Assembly (NCBI RefSeq): GCF_015352455.1
Contig: NZ_JADKPN010000009.1
Span: forward strand, 1 to 64,000
Reading direction: 5' to 3'
DNA length: 64,000 bases
Origin: Nocardioides islandensis
Lineage (GTDB): Bacteria > Actinomycetota > Actinomycetes > Propionibacteriales > Nocardioidaceae
The stretch's first letter is position 1, and every line of letters begins with the position of its first letter. A program made the translations under genes and the position numbers. Shown here piece after piece: positions 16,984 through 25,146 of the stretch. Below the pieces are notes generated by a model. It had not been told where the DNA came from, did no database searches, and worked only from the letters and a program-made list of their open reading frames with translations.

Positions 16984-17864
16984 CGGACCTCCTCGACGAG
17001 GAGCTCGACGGTGACTGCGACAATGTTGTCACGGGTGAGGTTGCCGACGTGGACGCGGCCGTGGCGGTCGATGACGATCGCCGACAGCTCGCCGGCGAGA
17101 TCGCCGTCAGGGCCGATTCCGAGTCGGCCGTTGAGCGCGACCTCCGTGGCTGGCCCGTCGACCAGCAGCACACCTGACTCTCTGTGGAGTGCCGCCCCGA
17201 CCAGGCTACCGATGCTGGCGGCGACGCGGGCGTCGGTCATGCCGGCCTCGCGCATGACGGTGGCACACGCCTCGAAGAGGTTCTCGTTCGGGCAGACCCT
17301 GGCGATGACGGAGGTGCGCCGGCCCTCGGGTGCACCTGCCTCCGCCGCCGTCGGCGTGAAGACCGGCAGGCGGCTCTCCGGGTCGATGGCACTTCGTTGA
17401 TCGGCGCCGTCGAGGGTGTGCAGCGCAACGGCAAGCCCGGTCATTCCGATCCAGGTGTCCTCCAGTACGTGGCCTCCCCGGAGTCGACCAGCCACGTCGA
17501 ACCAGCCGGCATGGCAGTGCATGAACCTTGCGCCGTCGCGGTGTCCTACGGTGGCTCCCCCGCCGACGATCGTGACCGGCCCGTCAGCGCGCTGGGTAGG
17601 GCTGTAGTGGATGGGTTGAGCCTCGGTCGCGCCGATGGCGGGGTAGCAGTAGGCGACCTCTGACAGGCTTCCGGCGAGGATCTCGACCTGAGCACACGAC
17701 GACCCGGTGGCATCGAGCAGGGCGTCGAGGGCGTCGAGGAGCCGCTGGCCAGCAGGGAGCGTTGCCCAGACCGACCGGCCGGCGGTGGGTACCGAGATGA
17801 TGCGGGGTTCGACTCGCGGTCCGGGGTGCTGGACCGGGTCGAGGATGGACAGGCTCGCCGTCAT
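16980..17864 (-). CDS. Tandem PPC/DUF296-domain protein
   Basis: A 294-aa protein that appears to hold two PPC (DUF296) domains. The N-terminal half has the strand pattern GQRLLDALDALLD then VEILAGSLSEV, and the clear signature RFMHCHAGWFDVAG followed by RGGHVLEDTW. The C-terminal half repeats the pattern (NENLFEACATVMREAG, then AASIGSLVGAALH, and AIVIDRHGRVHVGNL), with the His-rich motif reduced. PPC domains trimerise and the conserved His residues bind metal; the bacterial function is mostly unknown. Its start codon overlaps the acyl-CoA ligase stop (ATGA) and its stop overlaps the SDR start, so it belongs in this catabolic operon. It may be an accessory or an unrecognised enzyme. Confidence 0.7.
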   Translation of the reverse strand: MTASLSILDPVQHPGPRVEPRIISVPTAGRSVWATLPAGQRLLDALDALLDATGSSCAQVEILAGSLSEVAYCYPAIGATEAQPIHYSPTQRADGPVTIVGGGATVGHRDGARFMHCHAGWFDVAGRLRGGHVLEDTWIGMTGLAVALHTLDGADQRSAIDPESRLPVFTPTAAEAGAPEGRRTSVIARVCPNENLFEACATVMREAGMTDARVAASIGSLVGAALHRESGVLLVDGPATEVALNGRLGIGPDGDLAGELSAIVIDRHGRVHVGNLTRDNIVAVTVELLVEEVR

Positions 17865-19459
17865 GCGTTGGCCTCGCTGTCGAGCAGGTACAGATCGCGA
17901 ATGGTGCGACGTTGGACCTTGCCGTAGCCGGATCTGGGCAGCTCTGGCCAGAAGACGATGCTCTTCGGCACCTTGTAGCGCGACATGCGAGCCTCCAGCC
18001 ACTCGCGCAGGTGCTCGGGTTCGATGCCCGAGGCCGCCGGATCGATCACGCACACCGCGACTCCGACCTCACCCCACTTCACGTCAGGCACGCCGAAGAC
18101 CACGGCCTCGTGAACGTCAGGATGGTTCAGCAGCTTCTCCTCGATGTCGCGAGGGTGCACGTTCGAGCCACCCGAGATGTACATGTCTGAGAGCCGCCCG
18201 GTGATGTAGAGGAAGCCCTCTTCGTCGACGAAGCCCACGTCGCCGGTTCGGAACCATCCATCGCGGAAGGCCGCTCGATTGGCGTCCGGGTTGTCGAGGT
18301 AGCCCTGGAAGACGCCCGGGCCTGCCACGCAGATCTCTCCTGTCGAGCTCGGCGGGAGTTCCTCTCCGAAGTCGTCCTGGATGCTGACCTGCATCCCGGT
18401 GCGCGGATAGCCACATGATCCGAAGTCGACTCCGGCCGGCGTCGGACGATGATGGAGCCGGCCCGGCAGGACGGTGATGTTCCCGGTGACCTCGGCCAGG
18501 CCGTAGTACTGAACCAGGACATCGCCGAGCACGTCGAGTGCCCGCTGCTGGTCGACCATGGGCATAGGGGCGCCGGCGTAGATGACGTAGTTGAGGCTGT
18601 CGATCTGCGCCTGTCGCGCGGCCGGGGAGTCCACCAAGAGTTTGACGATGGTGGGGACGGTGAACATGTTGGTGACCCGTTCACGTTCCACCAGTGCCCA
18701 CACCTCGTCGGGCGAGAGGCTGGCACTGGTGGGCAGCAGCGTGGTGGCGCCGCGGGCTACCTGCGGGAGCAGGTGCACCCCAGCTCCGTGCGACAACGGC
18801 GCGACCACCAGGGAGACGTGCGTCTCGTCGGTTGTCGGCATCAGGTCTGCCAGGTGGTTGGTGACGACGAATCCGAGCTGATCATGGCTGAGGATGGCTG
18901 CCTTGGGGACGCCGCTGGTGCCCGAGGTGAAGAAGTACCAGGCCGGGTCACCGTCCCAGACCTTCACGTTGCCGCCGTGCTCGCTCGTGAAGTCGTAGGC
19001 CGATTCCTCGCGGGAGTCGGCCGAGATCCGCGAGATGGAGCTGGGACCTCTCTCGCCCCAGACGATGACCCCGGCTTCGACCTCACGCGAGGCGAGGATG
19101 GCGGCGACGTGTGAGGTGGCCGAGGTGTGCGCGACGACGGCAACGGGTCGGCAGACCGAGGCGATGGAGACGATCTCCGAGTCGTGCAGTCGCGCATTGA
19201 CGGGCGCGACGACGGCGCCCGCACGCCAGATGGCGAACAGGGCCTGGATGAACTCCGGGTGGTTGGGACCGTCCACCAGCACGCACGACCCGGGTGTCAC
19301 ACCTCGGCGGCGGAGCTCGGCGGCCAGAAGGGTGACACGTCGATCGAGCTCGCGCCACGTCCAGCGAGTCTCTCCGTGGACGACCGCGTCCAGATCGGGG
19401 ACGCGCCGAGCTGTCTGGGTGAGCAGATGCGCCAGGTTCACGGCGCGGCGGCGCGTCAT
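17861..19459 (-). CDS. Acyl-CoA synthetase (AMP-forming)
   Basis: A 532-aa ANL-superfamily ligase that activates a carboxylic acid to its CoA thioester via acyl-AMP. Motifs: P-loop FFTSGTSGVPKAA, the YYGLAEVTG substrate and ATP motif, GWFRTGDVGFVDEEGFLYI (Asp for ribose), GRLSDMYISGGSNVHP hinge, and GYGKVQRR with the catalytic Lys. The substrate is not identifiable. It starts with ATG overlapping the thiolase stop (4 bases) and its stop overlaps the PPC gene. In the operon it would supply the CoA ester that the thiolase cleaves. Confidence 0.9.
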   Translation of the reverse strand: MTRRRAVNLAHLLTQTARRVPDLDAVVHGETRWTWRELDRRVTLLAAELRRRGVTPGSCVLVDGPNHPEFIQALFAIWRAGAVVAPVNARLHDSEIVSIASVCRPVAVVAHTSATSHVAAILASREVEAGVIVWGERGPSSISRISADSREESAYDFTSEHGGNVKVWDGDPAWYFFTSGTSGVPKAAILSHDQLGFVVTNHLADLMPTTDETHVSLVVAPLSHGAGVHLLPQVARGATTLLPTSASLSPDEVWALVERERVTNMFTVPTIVKLLVDSPAARQAQIDSLNYVIYAGAPMPMVDQQRALDVLGDVLVQYYGLAEVTGNITVLPGRLHHRPTPAGVDFGSCGYPRTGMQVSIQDDFGEELPPSSTGEICVAGPGVFQGYLDNPDANRAAFRDGWFRTGDVGFVDEEGFLYITGRLSDMYISGGSNVHPRDIEEKLLNHPDVHEAVVFGVPDVKWGEVGVAVCVIDPAASGIEPEHLREWLEARMSRYKVPKSIVFWPELPRSGYGKVQRRTIRDLYLLDSEANA

Positions 19460-20625
19460 CGTCGCCCCTCCAGGATGGTCGCGTAGTTCGCGACGGCAGC
19501 GCCGCCCATGTTGAAGACCGCGGCGCGGTCGGCCTTGCGGAGCTGGAAGTCGCCGGCCTCTCCGACCAGCTGCATGGCGGCCATGATGTGCTGGGAGACG
19601 CCGGTGGCGCCGAGCGGATGACCCTTGGCCTTCAGGCCGCCGGACCGGTTGACCGGTAGTGCACCTTCGGGTCCGGTCGTCCCGGCTTCCAGCACCTCGC
19701 GGGCCTTCCCCGGCTCGGCGATGCCGAAGGCTTCGTACTGCAGCAGCTCGGCGATCGTGAAGCAGTCATGCGTCTCCAACAGGTCGAGGTCGCCAGCGCT
19801 GAGGCCTGCCTCGTCCAGTGCGCCGTGCCAGGCCGCGGCAGCTGCACTGAGCTCGAGCGGGTCGCGGCGATCCGCGATCGCGAGGTGGTCGTTCGCGTGG
19901 TGTCGGCCGATGATCCGAACACCTCTCCGCGCGCCACGGGCGACATCGTCCGAGGTGACCACCACGGCGGCCGCGCCGTCGGACACCATCGAGCAGTCGG
20001 TTCGGAGGAGCCGGCCGGCCACCGGGGGGTTCTTCTCTGACGCGGTGGCGCAGAAGTCGAAGCCTAGGTCCCGCCGCATGTGCGCCCACGGGTTGTCCAC
20101 ACCGTTGCGATGGTTCTTTGCCGCGATCATGGCCATGGTGTCGTGGGGGTCGCCGTATCGAGCCGCATACCTGTCAGTGAGATCCGAGAAGACGCCGGCG
20201 AAGCTTCCGAACCGTTCCTCGGACTTGCGGTGACACGCACCGAGCAGGATGCCGTTCAGCGCGGTCGCGTCAGTGTCCGTCATCTTCTCGGCACCGATCA
20301 CGAGGACGGCCCGAGCGCGTCCCGCTTCGATCCGGTCCAGTGCTCCGTACAGGGCAGCGCTTCCCGTCGCGCACGCGTTCTCGGCCCGCACGGCCGGCAC
20401 TCGAGCCAGGGCGGGCGTCGTCGCCCCGACCAGTGCCGCTTCGAAGCTCTGGGTCGAGAAGCCGTGGTTGTAGACCCCGACGTGGATGGCGTCGATGTCG
20501 CTCGGCTCCAGCCCGGAGTCGCTCATGGCCTGCTGGGCGACGTCCGCCATCAGGGTCTCGACATCAGGCGCAGCGCTTCGGCCGAATGTGGTGTGTGCCC
20601 ATCCGATCAGTTGGGGCGCCAGCAT
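19456..20625 (-). CDS. Thiolase-family protein (SCP2-type)
   Basis: A 389-aa thiolase-fold protein, first gene of the operon. The catalytic-site cysteine appears in RAENACATGSAALYG, and the later His and Cys-equivalent regions are ETHDCFTIAELLQYE and KAKGHPLGATGVSQ. This is the SCP2-type lacking the classical C-terminal CxG, which is common in steroid and unusual beta-oxidation routes. It would release acetyl-CoA from a 3-ketoacyl-CoA. GAGAGGA lies 7 bases before the ATG at 20623-20625. It is divergent from the PucR-type regulator with 141 bases between the starts, so a shared control region is likely. Confidence 0.88.
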   Translation of the reverse strand: MLAPQLIGWAHTTFGRSAAPDVETLMADVAQQAMSDSGLEPSDIDAIHVGVYNHGFSTQSFEAALVGATTPALARVPAVRAENACATGSAALYGALDRIEAGRARAVLVIGAEKMTDTDATALNGILLGACHRKSEERFGSFAGVFSDLTDRYAARYGDPHDTMAMIAAKNHRNGVDNPWAHMRRDLGFDFCATASEKNPPVAGRLLRTDCSMVSDGAAAVVVTSDDVARGARRGVRIIGRHHANDHLAIADRRDPLELSAAAAAWHGALDEAGLSAGDLDLLETHDCFTIAELLQYEAFGIAEPGKAREVLEAGTTGPEGALPVNRSGGLKAKGHPLGATGVSQHIMAAMQLVGEAGDFQLRKADRAAVFNMGGAAVANYATILEGRR

Positions 20626-20766
20626 CGTTGAGTCCTCTCGTGCTCGTGCGGCGCAGTCCGAGGCGAGCCGCCCGCGGGTCCATGCTGATGCGACCCATCC
20701 CGTCCGCGGCACCGCAGAGCGACGGGTTCCGGACCGCAGATTTCCTCTCTCTGTAGCATCCGCAGC

Positions 20767-21981
20767 GTGGCTCAGACACCGACCCAGAGGGTCATCGACG
20801 CCCTCGCGGAACGGCTTCAACGCTCCGTCGTCATCGACGACCCCAACGTGCGCCTGTTGTACGCGAGCCAGCACTATGGGGATGAGGACGAGGTGCGTAC
20901 GCACGCGATGCTGCAACGACGTGCGAGCAGCGCGGCCATCGGACACGTACTCGCGCAGGGCGTCTCGGGCTGGTCGGCTCCGGGCGTCATCCCACCCAAC
21001 GACGACATCGGCATGCACGCTCGCGTCTGCTGCCCGATCCGATGGCGAGGCGAGCTGATCGGATTGCTGTTGGTGGTCGACGCTGAAGGCACCATCACCA
21101 CCTCCGAGCTATCGACGATTGCCGCCGCCGGCGCCGAGCTTGCTCCCCTCCTGGCGGCGGAGCGGGAGTCCGACGCGGACCCCGGGAGCGCTGCGGTCCA
21201 AGAAGCCGTCGGCGACCTGCTGGGCGAGAGTTCACTGGTGCGTCTCGCTGCACTGCGAACCCTCGCCGAGAGAACTGACCTGCGAGGCTTTGCGCGAGCA
21301 CGCGTCGTGAGGCTCGAGGTGCGACCGGCCGAGAGCGCGACAGACTCACACGTGGCTGCCGCCCTGCGATTCGGTCTCGATCCCGGCAGCCCGGAGCTGT
21401 CCCGCATGCCCAGCCTGGTCTCGGTGCAGGGCCACCACGGGACCGCGATCGTGGGCGCCGTTGGTCGCTCCTTCTCCGAAGAGCAGGCTGGGGCGCTGGC
21501 TGGCCGACTGGTGGCGCGCGTGCACGAAGTCGCTGCCGACAGGTTCGAGTGCGTGGCGGGGGTCGGCTCCGAAGTCGACGGGCTGGAACGAGTCTGGGCA
21601 TCGCACAACCAGGCGGCGCTAGCGTGCCGATCCGCCGCGAAGCAGCGTCAGCCGGTCGGATCGTGGGCGAACCTCGGCCCGATGGCGATCCTGCTCCACC
21701 TACCCGCCGAACACTTGCACCTGGAGGCCCTTCCGGCCGAGATGCAACGGGTGCTGGCGGCCGACAAGGACGGTCGACTGCTCGAGACGTTGAGAGTGTT
21801 CCTGGAACATGCCGGATCCATCCCCGCCACGTCCGAGGCGCTGCACGTGCACCGGACGACTCTCTATTACAGGCTGGACAAGCTGACCGAGCTGGCGCAG
21901 ATCGACCTCAATGACGGAGACACCCGACTGTCGCTCCATATGAGCTTGAAACTCCTGGACGACGGCGCTTTGCGACAATAG
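20767..21981 (+). CDS. PucR/CdaR-family transcriptional regulator
   Basis: A 404-aa regulator. The N-terminal half resembles a GAF sensor (VIDDPNVRLLYASQHYG, then CCPIRWRGELIGLLLVVD). The central GGDEF-like CdaR region contains GAVGRSFSEEQAGALAGRL. The C-terminal helix-turn-helix is ALHVHRTTLYYRLDKL, diagnostic of the PucR HTH_30 family. The GTG start has no clear ribosome site. It is divergent from the thiolase operon and is followed by the hydrolase-transporter operon on its own strand, so it is the obvious local regulator of either or both. The ligand is unknown, but PucR regulators often respond to the substrate of the neighbouring catabolic genes. Confidence 0.85.
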   Translation: MAQTPTQRVIDALAERLQRSVVIDDPNVRLLYASQHYGDEDEVRTHAMLQRRASSAAIGHVLAQGVSGWSAPGVIPPNDDIGMHARVCCPIRWRGELIGLLLVVDAEGTITTSELSTIAAAGAELAPLLAAERESDADPGSAAVQEAVGDLLGESSLVRLAALRTLAERTDLRGFARARVVRLEVRPAESATDSHVAAALRFGLDPGSPELSRMPSLVSVQGHHGTAIVGAVGRSFSEEQAGALAGRLVARVHEVAADRFECVAGVGSEVDGLERVWASHNQAALACRSAAKQRQPVGSWANLGPMAILLHLPAEHLHLEALPAEMQRVLAADKDGRLLETLRVFLEHAGSIPATSEALHVHRTTLYYRLDKLTELAQIDLNDGDTRLSLHMSLKLLDDGALRQ

Positions 21982-22124
21982 GAGGAAAACGCTCGGCATG
22001 TTCTCGTCGGACCGTGGTGGTGACACCCGCCGTCGTCCCCACATTCTCCGTGTAACGGCGCTCACACGACGCCACCCAGGGCGGCCAACCGCCCCACAGC
22101 CGCGAACGGAGGAGGAACCAGTCG

Positions 22125-23015
22125 ATGACTGACTTCACCACTCGGGATGGATGCCGCATCAGCTACCAGGTGCACGGCAACGGCCCCAAGACGCTCGTCA
22201 TCGCCCCCGGGTGGTCGCAGACGGCGGCACAGTTCGACCGAATGATCCCGCTGCTCGGCCCGGACTACACGGTGGTGGCCTACGACCACCGCAACCACGG
22301 CGAGTCGGGTCGCCTCGACCAAGGAGCCCGCATCGCCTCGCTGGCGATGGATCTCCGAGAGCTGCTGGACGAGCTCAGCCTGGCCAAGGCTCACCTGATG
22401 GGCCACTCCATGGGCTGCTCGATCATCTGGTCCTTCATCGACCAATTCGGCACCGACCGCATCTCCTCGGTCGTGTGGATCGACCAGCCGACCGTGTGTG
22501 CGTTGGTACCCTGGCTTGAGCCGGAGGACGCCAGCCAGGTCGGGGCGATCGTCGACTTCCCGGGTGCCGCCGCCTTCGTGCAAGGCGTCAACGGTCCCGA
22601 CCAGGCCCAGGTGCGCGCGGACTTCCTGACCTCGATGCTGACGAAGGACATCTCCTCCGAGGACTACGAGTTCCTCTTGGCGGAGAACATGAAGCTCGAG
22701 ATGCCGTTCGGCGCCAGGCTGCTCCTCGACCACGTGATGCAGGACTGGCGCGACGTGCTGCCGCGGGTCGACGTACCCTCCCTCGTCACGGGTGGCGAGG
22801 TGAGCCACGTGATGCCGTCCTCGCAGGAGTTCAACGCTGCGCAGATCCCGGGCGCCAAGCTCCACGTCTTCACGCGCGCCGAGGGCGGCGCGCACTTCCC
22901 GTTCTACGAGAAGCCGGGACCTTTCGCGGCCACCATCAAGGAGTTCATCGACGGCGTCGACGCCGACTCCAGTGATGCCGAGACCAAGGCGCCCGCCGCC
23001 GTGAACGCAAGGTGA
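22125..23015 (+). CDS. Alpha/beta hydrolase
   Basis: A 296-aa alpha/beta-hydrolase-fold protein. The oxyanion region is VIAPGWSQTAAQFDR, the nucleophile elbow is GHSMGCS (Ser) and the catalytic His is in AEGGAHFPFYEKPG. The acid is not clearly located. It resembles the haloperoxidase and esterase-like hydrolases and could cleave an ester, lactone or C-C bond; the substrate is not identifiable. GGAGGAGG lies 9 bases before ATG. Its stop overlaps the ATG of the transporter-binding-protein gene (TGATG), making it the first gene of the transport operon. Confidence 0.85.
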   Translation: MTDFTTRDGCRISYQVHGNGPKTLVIAPGWSQTAAQFDRMIPLLGPDYTVVAYDHRNHGESGRLDQGARIASLAMDLRELLDELSLAKAHLMGHSMGCSIIWSFIDQFGTDRISSVVWIDQPTVCALVPWLEPEDASQVGAIVDFPGAAAFVQGVNGPDQAQVRADFLTSMLTKDISSEDYEFLLAENMKLEMPFGARLLLDHVMQDWRDVLPRVDVPSLVTGGEVSHVMPSSQEFNAAQIPGAKLHVFTRAEGGAHFPFYEKPGPFAATIKEFIDGVDADSSDAETKAPAAVNAR

Positions 23016-24103
23016 TGGACATGACGACGAACCAGACACCGAGTCGGCGTGGCGTGATCAAGGGCTTCGGTGCCCTTGGAGCCACCGGCATCGGCGCCAC
23101 CCTGCTCGCCGGCTGCGACTTCGGCGGGGGCTCGGACAAGACCACGCAAGCCGAGGGTGTCGGCGCGGCCGCAACGTCGGGTGCTTCCACGGCCGACGGC
23201 GGCGTCGACCTCTCTAACGTCCAGAAGGGTCGCAAGGTCGGCCTGATCTCTCTCGACAACTCCGCGGCAGCAGTGGCCGTCGGTCTTCAGGGCATGAACG
23301 CCCTCAAGAAGACCATCGACTGGGAGGTCAACGTCGTCGACATCAAGGGCGACCCGAGCGCCGTACCTGGCGCTGTCAGCACCCTCTTGGCCCAAGGCGC
23401 CGAGGCGATCATGTGCTACGCCCTGCCGAACGTCGGGCTCGACCAGGCCGTCAAGCCCGCCAACGACAAGGGCGTGCCGGTGATCAGTCTCGTCTCCGGA
23501 CGATTCGAGAACGCCGACGCCGTAGCCGACTTCGACGAGTGGGTGTCGTCAGCCCGCACCTCGCTGTACACCATGCAGCGAATGGAGTTCGCCGGGGAGA
23601 TCGCGCTGCTCGACTTCACCGGCCTCGAGGCCACCGCGATCAGGTCGATCGTGATCCGCCAGATCATCGACCGGTTCCCCGACGTCAAGATCGTTGAGGA
23701 CATCACGGTCAAGGTGCCCGGACAGCTCCAGGACGCCCACGACCGTACGGCGGCGTTCCTCGGCAAGCATCCCGACCTCAAGGCCATCTGGTGCTGCTTC
23801 GACGACATCGCCCTCGGCGCCAACACGGCCGTCAAGGAGTCCGGGAAGGACGTCTTCGTGACGTCCATCGACGGAGTTCCCACGGCTCTGGACGCGATCC
23901 GCAAGGGTGACCCCCTGGCCGCGACCTGCTACAACGACCAGCCCCTCCTCATGCGGATCGGCGTCAGCCTGGCCGACCGGCTGCTGCAAGGCGAGTCGGT
24001 ACCCAAGGTGGGCTACCAGGACAGCCCGCTCATCACGGCGGACAACCTCCCCGCCGCCGGCGAGCTCCCCGACGGCTTCATCACGCCCTTCTGGCAAGGG
24101 TGA
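23015..24103 (+). CDS. ABC importer substrate-binding lipoprotein (Tat type)
   Basis: A 362-aa periplasmic-binding protein of the type I (ribose/LacI-like) fold. The N-terminus has a twin-arginine motif SRRGVIKGF and a lipobox LLAGC, so it is exported folded and lipid-anchored. The core shows VGLISLDNSAAAVAVGL, NDKGVPVISLVS and IDGVPTALDAIRKGD. ATG at 23015 overlaps the hydrolase stop by one base; GTG at 23012 or ATG at 23021 are alternatives. With the permease and ATPase that follow, it forms a carbohydrate-type (CUT2) importer; the ligand may be a cyclic or sugar-like compound but is not known. Confidence 0.87.
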   Translation: MDMTTNQTPSRRGVIKGFGALGATGIGATLLAGCDFGGGSDKTTQAEGVGAAATSGASTADGGVDLSNVQKGRKVGLISLDNSAAAVAVGLQGMNALKKTIDWEVNVVDIKGDPSAVPGAVSTLLAQGAEAIMCYALPNVGLDQAVKPANDKGVPVISLVSGRFENADAVADFDEWVSSARTSLYTMQRMEFAGEIALLDFTGLEATAIRSIVIRQIIDRFPDVKIVEDITVKVPGQLQDAHDRTAAFLGKHPDLKAIWCCFDDIALGANTAVKESGKDVFVTSIDGVPTALDAIRKGDPLAATCYNDQPLLMRIGVSLADRLLQGESVPKVGYQDSPLITADNLPAAGELPDGFITPFWQG

Positions 24104-24105
24104 GG

Positions 24106-25146
24106 ATGGAGGTCAAGTCGCTGCCCGCCGACGCCGCCGCCGAGACCACGGCGGCGGCGCCGGCGAGCGCCACGGCCGACCAGGCGCGCGGCGCGTGGCG
24201 ACCCACTGCCGAAAGGCTCGGTCAGCGCTACGGCACGATCGTCATCCTGGCACTCTTGTTCGTGTACTTCGCGGTAAAGACGGACAACGGTGTCTTCACC
24301 ACCCGGGACAACCTGTCGTCGATCCTTCAGTCGAGTGCCGTTCTCGGCATCGTCGCTGCGGGTCTCACACTCGTCCTGGTCATCGGTGCCTTCGACCTGT
24401 CGATCGCCGGCAACCTGGTTCTCGCGACCCTGCTCGCCGCCAAGATCGCCGTCGACAGCGGCAGCACCGACCTCGGCATGCTCATCGCGGTCGGCGTGGC
24501 GGGTGCTGTGGGCCTCGCCAACGGCCTGATCGTCACGGTCCTGAGGGTTCCGCCCTTCATCGGCACCCTCGCCATGGGTCTGTTCATCCTGGTGGGCTTC
24601 CAGCAGAAGATCGCACCCGACGGAACGGTGAGCCTTGGCCTGCCTGAGAACTTCGGCGATCTCGGCCAGGGCGAGGTGTTCGGCGTCCGCTACACCGTCC
24701 TCATCGCCGCGCTCGTGCTTCTCGTCGCCCACTTCCTGCTCAAGCACACAGTGCTCGGCCGACACATGTACGCCGTCGGGGGCGGCGCCGACGCAGCCCG
24801 CCTGGCAGGAATCAGAGTCGACGTCGTCCGCGTCATCGCCTTCACGCTGTGCGGACTTGCCTGCGGCCTGGGCGGATTTCTGACGGCATCGACTTTCGGG
24901 CTCGGCTCCGCACAAGCTGGCGGCTCGATCCTGCTGGACGCCTTCACCGCGTGCTTCATCGGAGCCTCCACCCTGACCATCGGGCGCTTCCACATGATCG
25001 GTACAACGCTCGGCGTCCTGACCTTGGGCATGCTGACCAACGGCCTCACTCTCACCGGCTGGACCAGCGACGACGTACCGATCGCCAAGGGAGTCATTCT
25101 CATCGTTGCCGTCGCCGCCGCCGGACTGCTGCGGCGTCGCCAATGA
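24106..25146 (+). CDS. ABC importer permease (RbsC-like)
   Basis: A 346-aa membrane permease of the CUT2 family with about ten hydrophobic segments. The N-terminus has an Ala-rich linker (PADAAAETTAAAPAS). Characteristic motifs are SAVLGIVAAGLTLVLVIGAFDLS and GRHMYAVGGGADAARLAGI, the family's coupling-loop signature. The ATG at 24106 with AAGGG five bases upstream is preferred; a GTG at 24100 overlaps the binding-protein stop. The stop overlaps the ATPase start by 4 bases. Confidence 0.88.
   Translation: MEVKSLPADAAAETTAAAPASATADQARGAWRPTAERLGQRYGTIVILALLFVYFAVKTDNGVFTTRDNLSSILQSSAVLGIVAAGLTLVLVIGAFDLSIAGNLVLATLLAAKIAVDSGSTDLGMLIAVGVAGAVGLANGLIVTVLRVPPFIGTLAMGLFILVGFQQKIAPDGTVSLGLPENFGDLGQGEVFGVRYTVLIAALVLLVAHFLLKHTVLGRHMYAVGGGADAARLAGIRVDVVRVIAFTLCGLACGLGGFLTASTFGLGSAQAGGSILLDAFTACFIGASTLTIGRFHMIGTTLGVLTLGMLTNGLTLTGWTSDDVPIAKGVILIVAVAAAGLLRRRQ

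Noticed and set aside
24849..25142. An upstream extension of the ABC ATPase
   Set aside because: It lies inside the permease gene in another frame. The ATPase start at 25143 overlaps the permease stop as for other genes of the operon.
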